Source: Myxococcales bacterium (GTDB lineage: Bacteria; Myxococcota_A; Polyangia; Polyangiales; Houyiibacteriaceae). Taken from it: a DNA stretch of 64,000 nt. The position numbers and the translations under genes were made by a program. The notes under the pieces were generated by a model. That model saw nothing but the letters and a program-made list of their open reading frames with translations, searched no databases and was not told the DNA's origin. The stretch's first letter is position 1; every line of letters begins with the position of its first letter. Where the stretch lies: contig JAHBWH010000005.1 of the NCBI GenBank assembly GCA_019637115.1, positions 1 through 64,000 of the forward strand, in the 5' to 3' direction. This document shows, one piece after another, positions 33,287 through 43,139 of this stretch.

Positions 33287-36013
33287 TCAGAAGTATTGCT
33301 CGAAAGCGATCAGCGTCGTGATGGGCGGCAGGTTCCGCGCGTCCTCACCGCGGATCAGCGGCACCGCGAGGTCGAAGACGAGGACGGCGGGCTGCACGCC
33401 GCCATACTCGAAGTGCGCGCGCAGACCCACACCGACCTCCGCGCCGGCCACGACGTCGCGGCCGTCCGTCGCCGCGAAGACCACGCCCGCCCCCACGAAG
33501 GCTGCGAGCTGGAGCTCCCGCACCCACGCGAGGTGGGCGAGGTTCAGGTCCAGGTCGCCAAACGCCGTCGGCGTGAAGCGCCCCTCGACGACGGCGAAGG
33601 CGCGCGCGCGACCGAGGACCTCCGCGTTCTGGTAGCCCCGGAGCAAGAAGCGACCGCCGAGGCCGGGGCGCTCTCCGGGGAGGGGCTCGCCGATGACCCC
33701 AGCGGCGCCAGCGGCGACGACGATCGCGCCGCGGAGCCCCAGCGGCCGGGTGAGGTTCGCGCGGATCGACGGCGAGAGCGTCCACGAGCGGGTGCCGTCG
33801 TCGCGGAAGACCAAGCTCGACGCCAGCGAGGCCCACGCGGCGCCGCCGTGGCGCGGGTCGAGGAACCACCGCAGCGAGCTCCAGCCGGCGGCGAGCTGGG
33901 CCCCCAGCCGGAAGCCGCCGGGCTCGTCGTCGCGTGCGAACCCGCCGTGGAGTCGATCGAAGTAGATCCCGGGCGCGATGAAGCCACGCCGCACGTTCGT
34001 GTCGCGCGGCGCGCCCAGGCCTCGCACCCAGCGCAGCAGGCCCCCGGTGCTGCGCGGATCGGTGGAGAGTCGCAGGCCGATCGTGTCCTCGGTGTCGTAT
34101 TGGCGCCGCATCGCGACGTCGAGCAGCCCGACCAGCACGCGTTCGGTCGCGCCGACCGCGAGGTTGAACGACTGCACGACCGGCGGTCGCCACGGGTGTC
34201 GCGTCGCGTCGTCGGCGCGCGGATGATCCCGCGCGACCTCGTCGCTCTGCGCGAGGCGCCCGCGCGGGTCGACCAGGACGTCGCGCAGCCGCCCCTCGGT
34301 CTCGACCTCGACGACGCCCTCGGCGCCCGCCCCATCCCAGAGCGCGCTCACGTCGCCGCCGCGCGCGCGGACCCGCACCTCGACGGGCTCGCGCCTCGGA
34401 TCGCCGTCGCGACGGATCCGGATCCGGTGGCGATACCCACCCTCGGGCCTCGAGCTCGTCTCGACCCCCACGAGGACGTAGTTCACCTCGGTCCCTGCGG
34501 CGCCGAGCCACTCGTCGAGCCGCGACGCCATCTCGGGCGCCACGCGCGCGAGCGCCTGCCGCGCGGGCTCGACGCGCTGCAAGAGCGCCTCGCTGAACGA
34601 CGCGAAGCGCTCGTCTCCGAGGGCGTCGCGCGCCATCTCGAGGATCCGACGCCCCTTCGAGCGAGGACGCCGCGCGTAGGCGGGATCGTCGCGGAACGGA
34701 TCCGGCTCCACTATGCCCGCGAAGTAGACGTCCGGGAACGCCGTCTGGGGTGCGTAGAGCAGTTGGTCGATCGCAGGGTGGAAGCCGGCCCACCCCAGCA
34801 GCTCGCGCGCGCTCTGCGCCCGCCCCTGACGTCGCACCTCGTCGAGATCGGCGAGGAGCGCCGCGCGCAGATCCGTCGACCACGCGCGGTCGTCCGGGGG
34901 CTCGAGCGCGGCGGTCGCCGGACAGGAGGCGAGCGCCTGCCGAAAGAGCGCGCGCCGCACCGCGCGGTCGTGGAACGAGCGCGCCGCCTCGTGGGGGAAG
35001 ATCTGGAAGGCGCGATCCGAGACGAGCGTCAGCCCTGGCGCCGTCGAGGCGAGCTCGGTGCGAGAGGGGACGAGCGCGACGACGAAGCTCGACTCGATCG
35101 GCGTCGCGCAGCCCGCCTCGCGGAGCATCGCGAGCGTGCGCGCGGCGTCGGACGCGACCCGCTCGAGCTGCTCGAGCACGTAGACCTCGGTCAGGTCGCG
35201 GATCGACGTGACGCCCGTCGCGTCGGCGGGAGGAGGCTCGGCGAGCGCGCGCGGGGAGACGACGACGAGGCGGTGCCCGTCGGGCAGCGCGCGCTCGTAG
35301 CGGTGGAGGCGCGGGGCGATCACCAGCGGGACGAACTCGTCGCTGACGCGGCGCAGCGTCGTCACACCACGCCCGCTCTCCGCGCCGCCCGGCGCGAACG
35401 CCTCGAGCCCGTCGGCGACGGTCACGCTCACGCGATGTCGCGTGTCACGGATCGTGTCGCCTTCGACGGGGAGGGGATACCACGGCCCCGTCATCGTGAC
35501 GCGGCGGCCGACGCGACCGAGCCGCCCGTAGCGCTCCGGGAGCGCCATCGAGAAACGAACCTCCACCACCCGCGCGCCGGGCGGTACCGCGACGATCAGG
35601 TCGCCGCCGGCGACGTCTCTCCCGCGCGGATCGCCGACCGGCGCGCGCTCCCAGCGCGGCTCGGCGGCGACGCCGTCGACGCTCGAGGCGACGTCCATCT
35701 CCCGCGTATCGACCTCGCGCGGGAAGACCCACCGAGACGAGCGCTGGTCCATCGCCGAGGGGGCGACCGCCAGACGATCGGCGTAGACCCAGAGCCGCAG
35801 CGGCCCCGCCCCTTCGACGGAATAGCGCGCGCGCCCCCGCAGCGCGCCGCGACGGTCGACGCGCGCGACGACGTCGATCGAACGGACCGTGACCGCTGCG
35901 TGGTCACCCCGCGCCCCCACCGCATCGTTCTCCGTGGCGGTCTGCGCGCGCGCCGGGCCTGCGCACACGACGCAGATGCCGACGAGCACAACGACCCAGG
36001 AGCGTCGACGCAC
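33287..36013 (-). CDS. peptidase-M1-like domain fused to Omp85-type outer membrane barrel
   Basis: Protein of 908 aa. GTG start at 36013 (TAGAGG box 5 nt upstream) gives a signal peptide ending PARAQ. The N-terminal part (about 30-240) is beta-rich (LWVYADRLAV, GPWYPLPVEG), resembling the N-terminal domain of M1 aminopeptidases. Around residue 340 sits PHEAARSFHD: a degenerate HExxH where the second His is Arg. From about 590 the sequence becomes barrel-like, with the Omp85 landmark GGRFLLRGY near 785-793 and an FEQYF end. This suggests a passenger exported and displayed by its own Omp85 barrel, as in type V-d systems. Protease activity is doubtful because of the missing His. Confidence 0.7.
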   Translation of the reverse strand: MRRRSWVVVLVGICVVCAGPARAQTATENDAVGARGDHAAVTVRSIDVVARVDRRGALRGRARYSVEGAGPLRLWVYADRLAVAPSAMDQRSSRWVFPREVDTREMDVASSVDGVAAEPRWERAPVGDPRGRDVAGGDLIVAVPPGARVVEVRFSMALPERYGRLGRVGRRVTMTGPWYPLPVEGDTIRDTRHRVSVTVADGLEAFAPGGAESGRGVTTLRRVSDEFVPLVIAPRLHRYERALPDGHRLVVVSPRALAEPPPADATGVTSIRDLTEVYVLEQLERVASDAARTLAMLREAGCATPIESSFVVALVPSRTELASTAPGLTLVSDRAFQIFPHEAARSFHDRAVRRALFRQALASCPATAALEPPDDRAWSTDLRAALLADLDEVRRQGRAQSARELLGWAGFHPAIDQLLYAPQTAFPDVYFAGIVEPDPFRDDPAYARRPRSKGRRILEMARDALGDERFASFSEALLQRVEPARQALARVAPEMASRLDEWLGAAGTEVNYVLVGVETSSRPEGGYRHRIRIRRDGDPRREPVEVRVRARGGDVSALWDGAGAEGVVEVETEGRLRDVLVDPRGRLAQSDEVARDHPRADDATRHPWRPPVVQSFNLAVGATERVLVGLLDVAMRRQYDTEDTIGLRLSTDPRSTGGLLRWVRGLGAPRDTNVRRGFIAPGIYFDRLHGGFARDDEPGGFRLGAQLAAGWSSLRWFLDPRHGGAAWASLASSLVFRDDGTRSWTLSPSIRANLTRPLGLRGAIVVAAGAAGVIGEPLPGERPGLGGRFLLRGYQNAEVLGRARAFAVVEGRFTPTAFGDLDLNLAHLAWVRELQLAAFVGAGVVFAATDGRDVVAGAEVGVGLRAHFEYGGVQPAVLVFDLAVPLIRGEDARNLPPITTLIAFEQYF

Positions 36014-36121
36014 GCCCCCCTCTACCGAGAATCGGCGACCCGCGCCAGGGCACCACGGTTGCCCCCCACAGAACCGCCCCATTCCTGGCGCGCGACGCTC
36101 GGCTCGGGCCATGCTTCCCGC

Positions 36122-37027
36122 GTGAGCGACGAGCCGCGCGAGGTGAGCGACCTCCGGGTCGACGAGTACCTCGACTTCCTGAAGGTCGAGCGCGGCCTCT
36201 CGAAGAACACCCTCGAGGCCTACGCCAAAGATCTGAGCCGCTGGCTCAGCTTCCTCGAACGAGAGGGCGTGAGCCTCGACGAGGCACGTGGCGGGACCGT
36301 CGCCGCGTTCCTCGTCGCGCTCGCAGGGGACGGGGTCTCCGCCCGCTCGCAGGCGCGGTACCTCAGCGCGCTGCGCGGGCTCTACCGTCACCTGGTGCGC
36401 GAGCGGTACCTCAAGGAGGATCCGACGGCGCTCGTCGACCGACCGAAGCTCGGCCAGCGCCTCCCCTCGGTGCTGACGCGAGACGAGGTCATTCGCCTGC
36501 TGGCGGCGCCAGCGGGCGAGGGGCCGCGCGAGGTTCGGGACCGCGCGATGCTCCACACGATGTATGCGGCCGGGCTTCGGGTGACCGAGCTGGTCGACCT
36601 CGATCTGAACTCGCTGAACCTCGAGACCGGCTTCGTCGTGCCCTTCGGCAAAGGAGACAAGCGTCGCGTCGTGCCGCTCGGCGAGTTCGCGAAGGACGCC
36701 CTCCTCGAGTACCTGCGGACCGTGCGACCCGCGTGGGCCTCGCCAGGCAGTCGCGCGGTCTTCCTCACCCACCACGGCCGCCCGATGACGCGCCAGGGCT
36801 TCTGGAAGAACATCAAGCGCTACGCGGCGGCGGCCGGCATCACGAAGGTCGTCTCGCCCCACAAGCTCCGGCACAGCTTCGCGACGCATCTCCTCATCGG
36901 CGGCGCGGACCTGCGCGTCGTGCAGACGATGCTCGGCCACGCCGACATCGCGACCACCCAGGTCTACACCCACGTGACCGGCGAGCGCCTGCACGAGATC
37001 CACGAGCGCCACCACCCGCGCGGCTGA
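36122..37027 (+). CDS. XerC/XerD-type tyrosine recombinase
   Basis: Protein of 301 aa with an N-terminal SAM-like DNA-binding domain (EYLDFLKVERGLSKNTLEAYAKDLSRWLSFL) and a tyrosine recombinase catalytic domain. Catalytic residues: R153 (AAGLRVTEL), H248, R251 (HKLRHSFATHL), H273 (GHADIATTQ) and the nucleophile Y282 (VYTHV). Length and lack of mobile genes around it fit a chromosome-dimer resolution recombinase of the XerC/XerD type rather than a phage integrase. The GTG at 36122 follows a CATGCT box. Confidence 0.9.
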   Translation: MSDEPREVSDLRVDEYLDFLKVERGLSKNTLEAYAKDLSRWLSFLEREGVSLDEARGGTVAAFLVALAGDGVSARSQARYLSALRGLYRHLVRERYLKEDPTALVDRPKLGQRLPSVLTRDEVIRLLAAPAGEGPREVRDRAMLHTMYAAGLRVTELVDLDLNSLNLETGFVVPFGKGDKRRVVPLGEFAKDALLEYLRTVRPAWASPGSRAVFLTHHGRPMTRQGFWKNIKRYAAAAGITKVVSPHKLRHSFATHLLIGGADLRVVQTMLGHADIATTQVYTHVTGERLHEIHERHHPRG

Positions 37028-37170
37028 GACGCATGCCAGCGCATGAACGCGCGCGCCCCGTCGGTCGAGTCTGACCCGCGGGTAGCGATGGACGCAGTGG
37101 GCGACGATGGACGACGCGCGCCGGGCGCCCCGCCTCGACCTCCGCTACGCTCTCCACCGGAGGCGCGGAG

Positions 37171-38511
37171 ATGCGACGCTGGCGAGGGCTGAAGTCTCTG
37201 GTGCACGACGCGGTCGACGCGACGACGCTCCTCGTCGAGGAGGGCCACGAGTCGACCTCGCGCGCCGTGCTTCGGGGCGTGCGGGTGGTCCCGCCGCTCG
37301 TCGAGTCGGCGCGCGCCGTCGACGAGGTGCGTCGTGTCGCGACGCGCGGGACGTTGGGGCTCGTCCGGGCCGTCAACCGCGTGGTGCAGCGCGTGACCGA
37401 CGTCGGGCTCGACGTCGCCGAGAACGTGGCGGCGAGCCAGGGCGTCGCGCTCGAGGGGCCCGCGGTCGCGATGCGCTCGGACGCGCTGCGAACCATGTAT
37501 GGGCTCGGCGACGCGATGGTCGGCGTCGTCAACGGCGCCGTCGGCGACCACCTCCACGCGCGCGGCAACGGGCTCGATCTCGGCATGCAGCTCCGCGTCG
37601 GCGACCAATACGTCGTCCTGACCAGCGAGCCGCGCGTCGAGGAGCCGGGCACCTCGGCAGACAACGCGCGCTCCGCTCCGGGCGCGCCGCTCGACCCTTC
37701 CTCCGCGACCTCCAAGGTCGTGGTCTTCGTCCACGGGCTCATGGCCACCGAGTGGTCGTGGTGTCTCGAGGGCGAGGCGTACCACGGCGAGCCGGGGGCG
37801 AACTTCGGCACGTTGATGGCGCGCGACCTCGGGTACACGCCGGTCTGGGCGCGCTACAACACCGGCCGCCACGTCTCCGAGAACGGCCGCCGGCTCGCCC
37901 GAGAGCTCGCCACGCTGCTCGAAGCCTACCCCGTGCCCATCGACGAGCTCGTGCTCATCGGGCACAGCATGGGGGGCCTCGTCGTGCGCAGCGCCTGCCA
38001 CTACGCCGACGAGGACGGCCTCGGCTGGGTGCGCAAGGTCCGACGGGTGTTCAGCCTCGGCTCACCTCACCACGGCGCGCCGCTCGAGCGCTTCGGCGCC
38101 GCCGCCGCCGCCGTGCTCGGCGCCATCGACACGCCCGGCACGCGGATCCCCGCGCGGCTCATCACGGCGCGGAGCGCGGGCATCAAGGATCTCGGCTACG
38201 GCGCGCTGGTCGACGAAGATTGGCTCGGCCGCGACCCCGACGCGCTGCGCGACGCGCCCTGCCGCGAGATCCCGCTGCTCGATGGCGTCGCGTACCACTT
38301 CCTGTCCGCGACCGTGACCGCGGACCCCGAGCATCTCCTCGGCCGCGTCATCGGCGACCTCCTCGTGCTCACGCCGAGCGCCTCCGGCGCGAAGCTCAGC
38401 GAGCGGAGCTTCCCCATCGAGACGCGCCACTTCGGCGCCGTGCTCCACCACCAACTCCAGAATCACCCCGCCGTCTACGAAGAGATCCTCCGCGCCTGCG
38501 CCGCGACGTGA
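37171..38511 (+). CDS. alpha/beta hydrolase (lipase/esterase-like)
   Basis: Protein of 446 aa with the oxyanion motif VVVFVHGLMATEWSW and nucleophile elbow GHSMGG (S266). The block SLGSPHHGAPLER near residue 295 is the sequence seen in PGAP1-like and triacylglycerol-lipase-like hydrolases. The N-terminal 170 residues are helical and Val/Ala/Arg-rich, possibly membrane-associating. Substrate: probably an ester of a lipid; unproven. Start at ATG 37171 with a GGAG just upstream. Confidence 0.82.
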   Translation: MRRWRGLKSLVHDAVDATTLLVEEGHESTSRAVLRGVRVVPPLVESARAVDEVRRVATRGTLGLVRAVNRVVQRVTDVGLDVAENVAASQGVALEGPAVAMRSDALRTMYGLGDAMVGVVNGAVGDHLHARGNGLDLGMQLRVGDQYVVLTSEPRVEEPGTSADNARSAPGAPLDPSSATSKVVVFVHGLMATEWSWCLEGEAYHGEPGANFGTLMARDLGYTPVWARYNTGRHVSENGRRLARELATLLEAYPVPIDELVLIGHSMGGLVVRSACHYADEDGLGWVRKVRRVFSLGSPHHGAPLERFGAAAAAVLGAIDTPGTRIPARLITARSAGIKDLGYGALVDEDWLGRDPDALRDAPCREIPLLDGVAYHFLSATVTADPEHLLGRVIGDLLVLTPSASGAKLSERSFPIETRHFGAVLHHQLQNHPAVYEEILRACAAT

Positions 38512-38576
38512 GCGACGCCCTGCCCTCTCGCGACGCTCGTCCGCGACGCGCGGGCCCTGTATCCTCCCGGTGACGC

Positions 38577-40157
38577 ATGAGCGCCGGCGACGTCTTCTAC
38601 TTGGTCGCGACCTTCGCCGGTGGGCTCGGCTTCTTCTTGCTCGGGATGCACCTGCTGACCGAGGGGTTGAAGGTCGCCGCCGGCGGCGCGCTCGAACGCA
38701 TCCTCCGGCGCTCGACCAAGACCCGCGCGCGCGCGCTCGTGGCGGGTGCGGGGATGACGGCGCTCGTGCAATCGTCGAGCGCCGTCACGGTCGCGACCCT
38801 CGGCTTCGTGAACGCGGGGCTGCTCGAGCTGCGCTCGGCGGTCTGGGTGGTCTTCGGCAGCAACGTCGGCACCACCGCGACGGGCTGGCTCGTCAGCCTG
38901 ACGGGCATCGGCATCGACCTCAAGGCCGCCGCGCTCCCCATCGTCGGCGTGGGCACGGTGCTGCAGCTCTCCGGCAGCTCGAAGCGGCGTGGCGCGTTCG
39001 GGCGCGCGTTGACGGGCCTCGGGCTCTTCTTCGTCGGCGTCGGTGTGCTCCAGGACGCATTCGGCTCGCTCAGCGCCCAGATCGATCTCCGCGTGCTCCA
39101 CACCGAGGGCGCGCTCGGCGTGCTCGTCCTCGTCGTCGTCGGCGCCCTGATGACGACGGTGATGCAGTCGTCGAGTGCCGCGATCGCCGTCACGCTCACC
39201 GCCGCGCACAGCGGGGCGCTCCAGCTCACGGGCGCCGCGGCGATGGTGGTCGGCGCGAACATCGGGACCACCTCGACCGCGCTCCTCGCCGCGGCCAAGG
39301 CCACGCCCGACGCCAAGCGCGCCGCCTTCGCACACACCGCGTTCAACCTGCTCACGGGCGTCGTGGCGCTCCTCTCGCTCCCCGTCCTGCTGCGGCTGGT
39401 CGACGTGATCGACGGCGTCGAAGAGGGCGGGCTCACGCGGACCCTCGCGCTCTTCCACACCGTCTTCAACTTGCTCGGCGTCGTGCTCATGTGGCCGATC
39501 ACGGACCGGCTGGTGCGCTGGCTCGACGCCCACTTCGAGCGGCCGGACGACGACCCCGAGGCGCGCCCGAGGCACCTCGACCCGACCATCTTCGGCGTCC
39601 CGCACGTCGCGCTCTCGGCGCTCGCGCTCGAGACGGAGCGCCTCGCCGGCCTCGCGGCGCGGGTCACACGCGCGGCCTTCGAAGGGAACGTCGAGGCGCG
39701 CGAGGCCGACGATCGATCGTACGCTCGGCTCCTCCAAGCGATCGTCGACGCGGTCGACCGCCTCGCCGGACAGCCGCTGCCACCCGAGATCGCGAGCGGC
39801 ACGCGGCGCATCCTGCGCGTCTGTCGCCACCTCACCATCTCGACCGAGCAAGCCGCCATCGTCGCCGAAGGGGTCCCGACGGGCGAGGTCCGAGACAGCG
39901 CCTTCGAGCTGCTCGACGCGCTCGGCGAGTCGAGCGCGGACCCCGACCGCGCCGCCGAGCTCTTCGGCGCCTTCGAAGCTCGCCTGGAGGATCGCGTCGA
40001 TGCGCTCCTCCACTCGGTGGGCCGCGGAGGTGTCGCGGCCCGCGCCGCGATGCGAGAGCAGCGGCTCCTCAGCGAGGCGCGTCGCGCGCTCAAGCACCTC
40101 GCCCGCGCCCACCGCGAGCTCGCGCCGCTGCGCCCGGCCCCCCCAGAGGAGTCGTAG
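38577..40157 (+). CDS. Na+/phosphate cotransporter family protein
   Basis: Membrane protein of 526 aa with the inverted-repeat NptA-type core. Repeat 1 has LVQSSSAVTVATLGFVNAG and GSNVGTTATGW; repeat 2 has VMQSSSAAIAVTLTAAHSG and GANIGTTSTALLAA. The QSSSA and G-x-N-x-G-T-T motifs bind Na+ and phosphate. A C-terminal helical tail (about 335-526) is PhoU-like. It imports inorganic phosphate, or acts in phosphate-homeostasis signalling. Confidence 0.9.
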   Translation: MSAGDVFYLVATFAGGLGFFLLGMHLLTEGLKVAAGGALERILRRSTKTRARALVAGAGMTALVQSSSAVTVATLGFVNAGLLELRSAVWVVFGSNVGTTATGWLVSLTGIGIDLKAAALPIVGVGTVLQLSGSSKRRGAFGRALTGLGLFFVGVGVLQDAFGSLSAQIDLRVLHTEGALGVLVLVVVGALMTTVMQSSSAAIAVTLTAAHSGALQLTGAAAMVVGANIGTTSTALLAAAKATPDAKRAAFAHTAFNLLTGVVALLSLPVLLRLVDVIDGVEEGGLTRTLALFHTVFNLLGVVLMWPITDRLVRWLDAHFERPDDDPEARPRHLDPTIFGVPHVALSALALETERLAGLAARVTRAAFEGNVEAREADDRSYARLLQAIVDAVDRLAGQPLPPEIASGTRRILRVCRHLTISTEQAAIVAEGVPTGEVRDSAFELLDALGESSADPDRAAELFGAFEARLEDRVDALLHSVGRGGVAARAAMREQRLLSEARRALKHLARAHRELAPLRPAPPEES

Positions 40158-40161
40158 GGAC

Positions 40162-40202
40162 CGCGCTCGCGTCAGCGCAGGGCGCGCTCGCGTCAGCGCA
40201 GG
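40162..40202. repeat. 21-bp tandem repeat, two copies
   Basis: CGCGCTCGCGTCAGCGCAGG occurs at 40162-40181 and 40183-40202, in the gap after the Na/Pi gene. Function unknown. Confidence 0.8.
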
Positions 40203-40372
40203 ACGGGCGCGAAGAACTGGGCCCAGGCCTCGCGCCGGGCCTTCGGTTGCAGGTCGACGCTTCGCTCCGACTCCCGATCACCCTACGCGTCGAGGTGATC
40301 ACGATGCGCAATTCGCCTCGGTGAGCGCCGTCCACCGCCAGGCGACACACCGTATGCTGCTACCTTGCACCG

Positions 40373-42433
40373 GTGACGCGGCTCCTCTTCTTCTACGGCC
40401 ACCTCATCTGGCCCGCCCTGGCGCTGCTCGGGCTCTTGCTCGGCAGCGGATGGGTGTGGCGCCGCTTCGCGCGGCGGGCCGTCCTCTCGGCCTGGCGGCC
40501 GACCCCCCCGAAGCTCGGCGACGTCGTCCTCGACGGCGTCATCGACTCCGACCACCGGCTCCCGCGGGGCCGCGTCGTGGACGCCTCGGGCCTGACCGCG
40601 GGGCGCCTGTGGCTGAAGCTCCGCGACGGCGAGCGCGTCGCGCTCGAGGGGCCCATCAGCGTGCTCGATCGCGTCCCCGGCATGGACGACGATCCGGAGA
40701 TCCACCACGATCTCCCGGCCAATCATCCGGTGCGGGCGCGCGCTCGCCTCGCGCCGTCGAAGACCGCGACGACGCTCGGAGGCGTCGTGCCCTCCGGCGG
40801 CCCGTACCGCGCCGACTCGCGTGGTCTGACCCTCGTGCCACGGGCGGACGTCATCGAGCTCGCGTCGCGGCGATGTCCACGGCGCCCGCTGATCCAGGGC
40901 GCCCTGCTCGGCGCGCTCGTCGGCGCGACGCTCGGCCTCTTCGCGCCCGGCTTCGGGCTCGTCCTCGACGCGCCGACCGTCGGCCTCGCGAGCCCGCTCT
41001 TTCGCACGCGCGCGATCACGACGCTCGCCTCGGACATGGAGGTCGCCCTCCGCGACGCCGACGACGAGTGGGCCGCGCGTCACGTCGTCCGCTACCTGCT
41101 CCTACGCCGCGAGCGCGACGGCGTGCTCTGTCCCGACGAGCTCCCCGGCGCGCCGTCCGCCTTCGTCATGGCCGAGCTCGCGGCGCATTGTCGCCGCCCG
41201 CAATGGCTGCGGACCTTCGTCGAGACGAACCTGGCCCAGCTGACCCCAGGGCGCGCGCAAGCGTGGCTCGCGCGCGCGGCGGAGCTCGGCGCGCCCGCCG
41301 ATCCGAGCTTCGCGTTCACGGAGGCGCGCGTCGCGCTCACCAGCGGCGCGCCGCTCGGGCCAACGTTCGACGCGCTCCGATGGCAGCTCCCCGCCGCGAC
41401 CCACTGCGCCTTCGAGCGCGCGGACGACGACGCATGGCGACGCCAGTGCTGGTGGCGCGCCATGCTGCGCGGCGAGCTCGACGCGCTCGCGCCCGCCCTC
41501 TTCGCAGGCGGTCCCTGGGAGCGCGACGAGGCGCGCCTCATCGCCCTCGCGCTCGGTCGCTGCGGCGCCACGGACGCGCAGCCTTGGTGTGACAAGCAGC
41601 TCCACCGCACGTTCGATCCCCCGCACCTCTCGGTGGGAGACAGCCCTCGGGCCGTCGTCGATCGGGGCGCGTACTTCGCCCACCTCCACGCGCGCTCGGA
41701 GGGGCTCGATCCGCACCTGCGGAGAGCGCTCGCCGAGCGCGCGCTGGCGTTCGAGCTGATGGTCGCGCCGACCGCGGGCCTCGGCGAACGCGCGCGCTTG
41801 GCGCGTCGCGCGCTCGAGGCGCTGCCCGAGGCCGCCAGGCCCACGCCGCCGGCGCCCAAACCAGGCTATTGGAGCGGCGGTGGCGGGTCGCGAAGCGCCG
41901 ACTCGAGCCGCGCGCGGAGCCTCGGTCTGCTCGCCCAGGTCGCGGCTTGGCGGGGCGCCGCCGAGGCGTTCGGGGTCCTCGGCGGGCGCCTCGCCGACCT
42001 GCGCGGAGGGCAGGACGGTCGATCTCCCTTGGCCGCCCCACGCCTCGACGACTCGCCCGAGGCGTTCGTCCACTACGCGCTGCGACGGGGTGAGGTCTTG
42101 CCCCCCGAGCGATGCGAGGAGACCGTGCCCACCAGCTACGCGCTCGCGGCGTTGCTGACGAGCCGCCGCTGGCACCACGCGCGGTGCGGCGCGACGCCCG
42201 CACACGACGCGCGTGCGGAGGCGCTCTTGGTGGGCTACGGCGGCGCCGAGCGGGGCGCGCTGCTCACTGTCTTCGACGAGGCCGAGCAGGCCGGCCCGCG
42301 CGGTCTCGGCGCAGAGCCCCCGGTCCAACCCCCGTCGCGCGCGATTCGCAGGCGATATGGCCCCGTGGAGGTCACGATCCAGAACCCCACGCCGACGTCG
42401 ATGGCGGAGACGTTCGAGTTCTTTCGCCGCTGA
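40373..42433 (+). CDS. unknown membrane-anchored protein
   Basis: Protein of 686 aa. GTG start at 40373 (TACCTT box 6 nt before it). A transmembrane helix at residues 7-27 and another near 178-205 (LIQGALLGALVGATLGLFAPGFGLVL) flank a beta-rich domain with SDHRLPRGRVVDASGLTAGRLWLKLRDGERVALEGP. The rest (about 215-686) is a helical Ala/Arg/Leu/Cys-containing region with short repeated motifs of the LLRRERDGVLCPDEL and LARAAELGAPADPSF type, possibly TPR-like. I cannot name a family. Neighbours give no clear pathway. Confidence 0.7.
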   Translation: MTRLLFFYGHLIWPALALLGLLLGSGWVWRRFARRAVLSAWRPTPPKLGDVVLDGVIDSDHRLPRGRVVDASGLTAGRLWLKLRDGERVALEGPISVLDRVPGMDDDPEIHHDLPANHPVRARARLAPSKTATTLGGVVPSGGPYRADSRGLTLVPRADVIELASRRCPRRPLIQGALLGALVGATLGLFAPGFGLVLDAPTVGLASPLFRTRAITTLASDMEVALRDADDEWAARHVVRYLLLRRERDGVLCPDELPGAPSAFVMAELAAHCRRPQWLRTFVETNLAQLTPGRAQAWLARAAELGAPADPSFAFTEARVALTSGAPLGPTFDALRWQLPAATHCAFERADDDAWRRQCWWRAMLRGELDALAPALFAGGPWERDEARLIALALGRCGATDAQPWCDKQLHRTFDPPHLSVGDSPRAVVDRGAYFAHLHARSEGLDPHLRRALAERALAFELMVAPTAGLGERARLARRALEALPEAARPTPPAPKPGYWSGGGGSRSADSSRARSLGLLAQVAAWRGAAEAFGVLGGRLADLRGGQDGRSPLAAPRLDDSPEAFVHYALRRGEVLPPERCEETVPTSYALAALLTSRRWHHARCGATPAHDARAEALLVGYGGAERGALLTVFDEAEQAGPRGLGAEPPVQPPSRAIRRRYGPVEVTIQNPTPTSMAETFEFFRR

Positions 42434-42502
42434 GACGACCAAGCATGCCGAGCGCGGGAACGGTGCGGCGCCCGCCGCGGAGGCTGCTATGCCGAGGGGC
42501 TC

Positions 42503-43102
42503 GTGAGCGCACCACGCAAGACTCGGCCGCGAAAGGGCCCGACGCTGCGGTTTGCCGAGAGCACGCTCTCGCTCCGCGACGACGGTGGCTTGCGGGTCGC
42601 GATCGTCTCCGACACCCACAGCGCCCTCGACGCCCGCGCGCTGCCGTTGTTGAAGGCGTTGCACCCCGACGCGATCCTCCACGCAGGTGACATCGGCGAC
42701 CTTGCCGTCCTCGCCACGCTCGCGGAGCTCGCGCCGGTGACGGCGGTGCGCGGCAACATCGACGAGCGCGCCCCGGATCTACCCGACGTCGTCACGATCG
42801 ACGTGCGGTCGAAAGGCGAGACCGTGATGAGGGCGCTGCTCACGCACATCGCGGTCGCCGGCGCCAAGCTCCGCGCCGACGCCGCGCGCCTGGCGCACGC
42901 ACACGAAGCAGGCCTCGTGCTCTGCGGCCACTCCCACGTGCCCTTCCTCGGGCGTGACCGCGGCCTCCTCGTCTTCAACCCGGGGTCGGCGGGGCCGCGC
43001 CGCTTTCACCTCCCCATCGTCTTCGGCGTCTTGGAGATCGCCGACGGACGCATGAGCCTCCGGCACGTGGACTGCGAGACCGGCCAGCCCTGGCTCCCTT
43101 GA
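42503..43102 (+). CDS. YfcE-like metallophosphoesterase
   Basis: Protein of 199 aa with the calcineurin-like phosphoesterase motifs: VSDTHS (D-x-H), HAGDIGD, VRGNIDE, the GHSHVPFL motif near residue 145, and FNPGSAGPRR. The length and NPGSAG motif match YfcE/MJ0936-type small phosphodiesterases. GTG start at 42503, with TATGCC 8 nt upstream. Substrate unknown. Confidence 0.88.
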   Translation: MSAPRKTRPRKGPTLRFAESTLSLRDDGGLRVAIVSDTHSALDARALPLLKALHPDAILHAGDIGDLAVLATLAELAPVTAVRGNIDERAPDLPDVVTIDVRSKGETVMRALLTHIAVAGAKLRADAARLAHAHEAGLVLCGHSHVPFLGRDRGLLVFNPGSAGPRRFHLPIVFGVLEIADGRMSLRHVDCETGQPWLP

Positions 43103-43139
43103 GCACGACGCCACCTCCCGCGGCGGCGAATCGCGGCTC

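Noticed and set aside
33125-36000. Long open frame on the plus strand running from 33125 into the recombinase
   Set aside because: It is antisense to the Omp85-fusion gene; only its last 301 codons (36122-37027) match a real recombinase.
36122-37027. Mobile-element integrase
   Set aside because: The recombinase resembles XerC/XerD, has no accompanying phage, relaxase or cargo genes, and no att repeats were seen.
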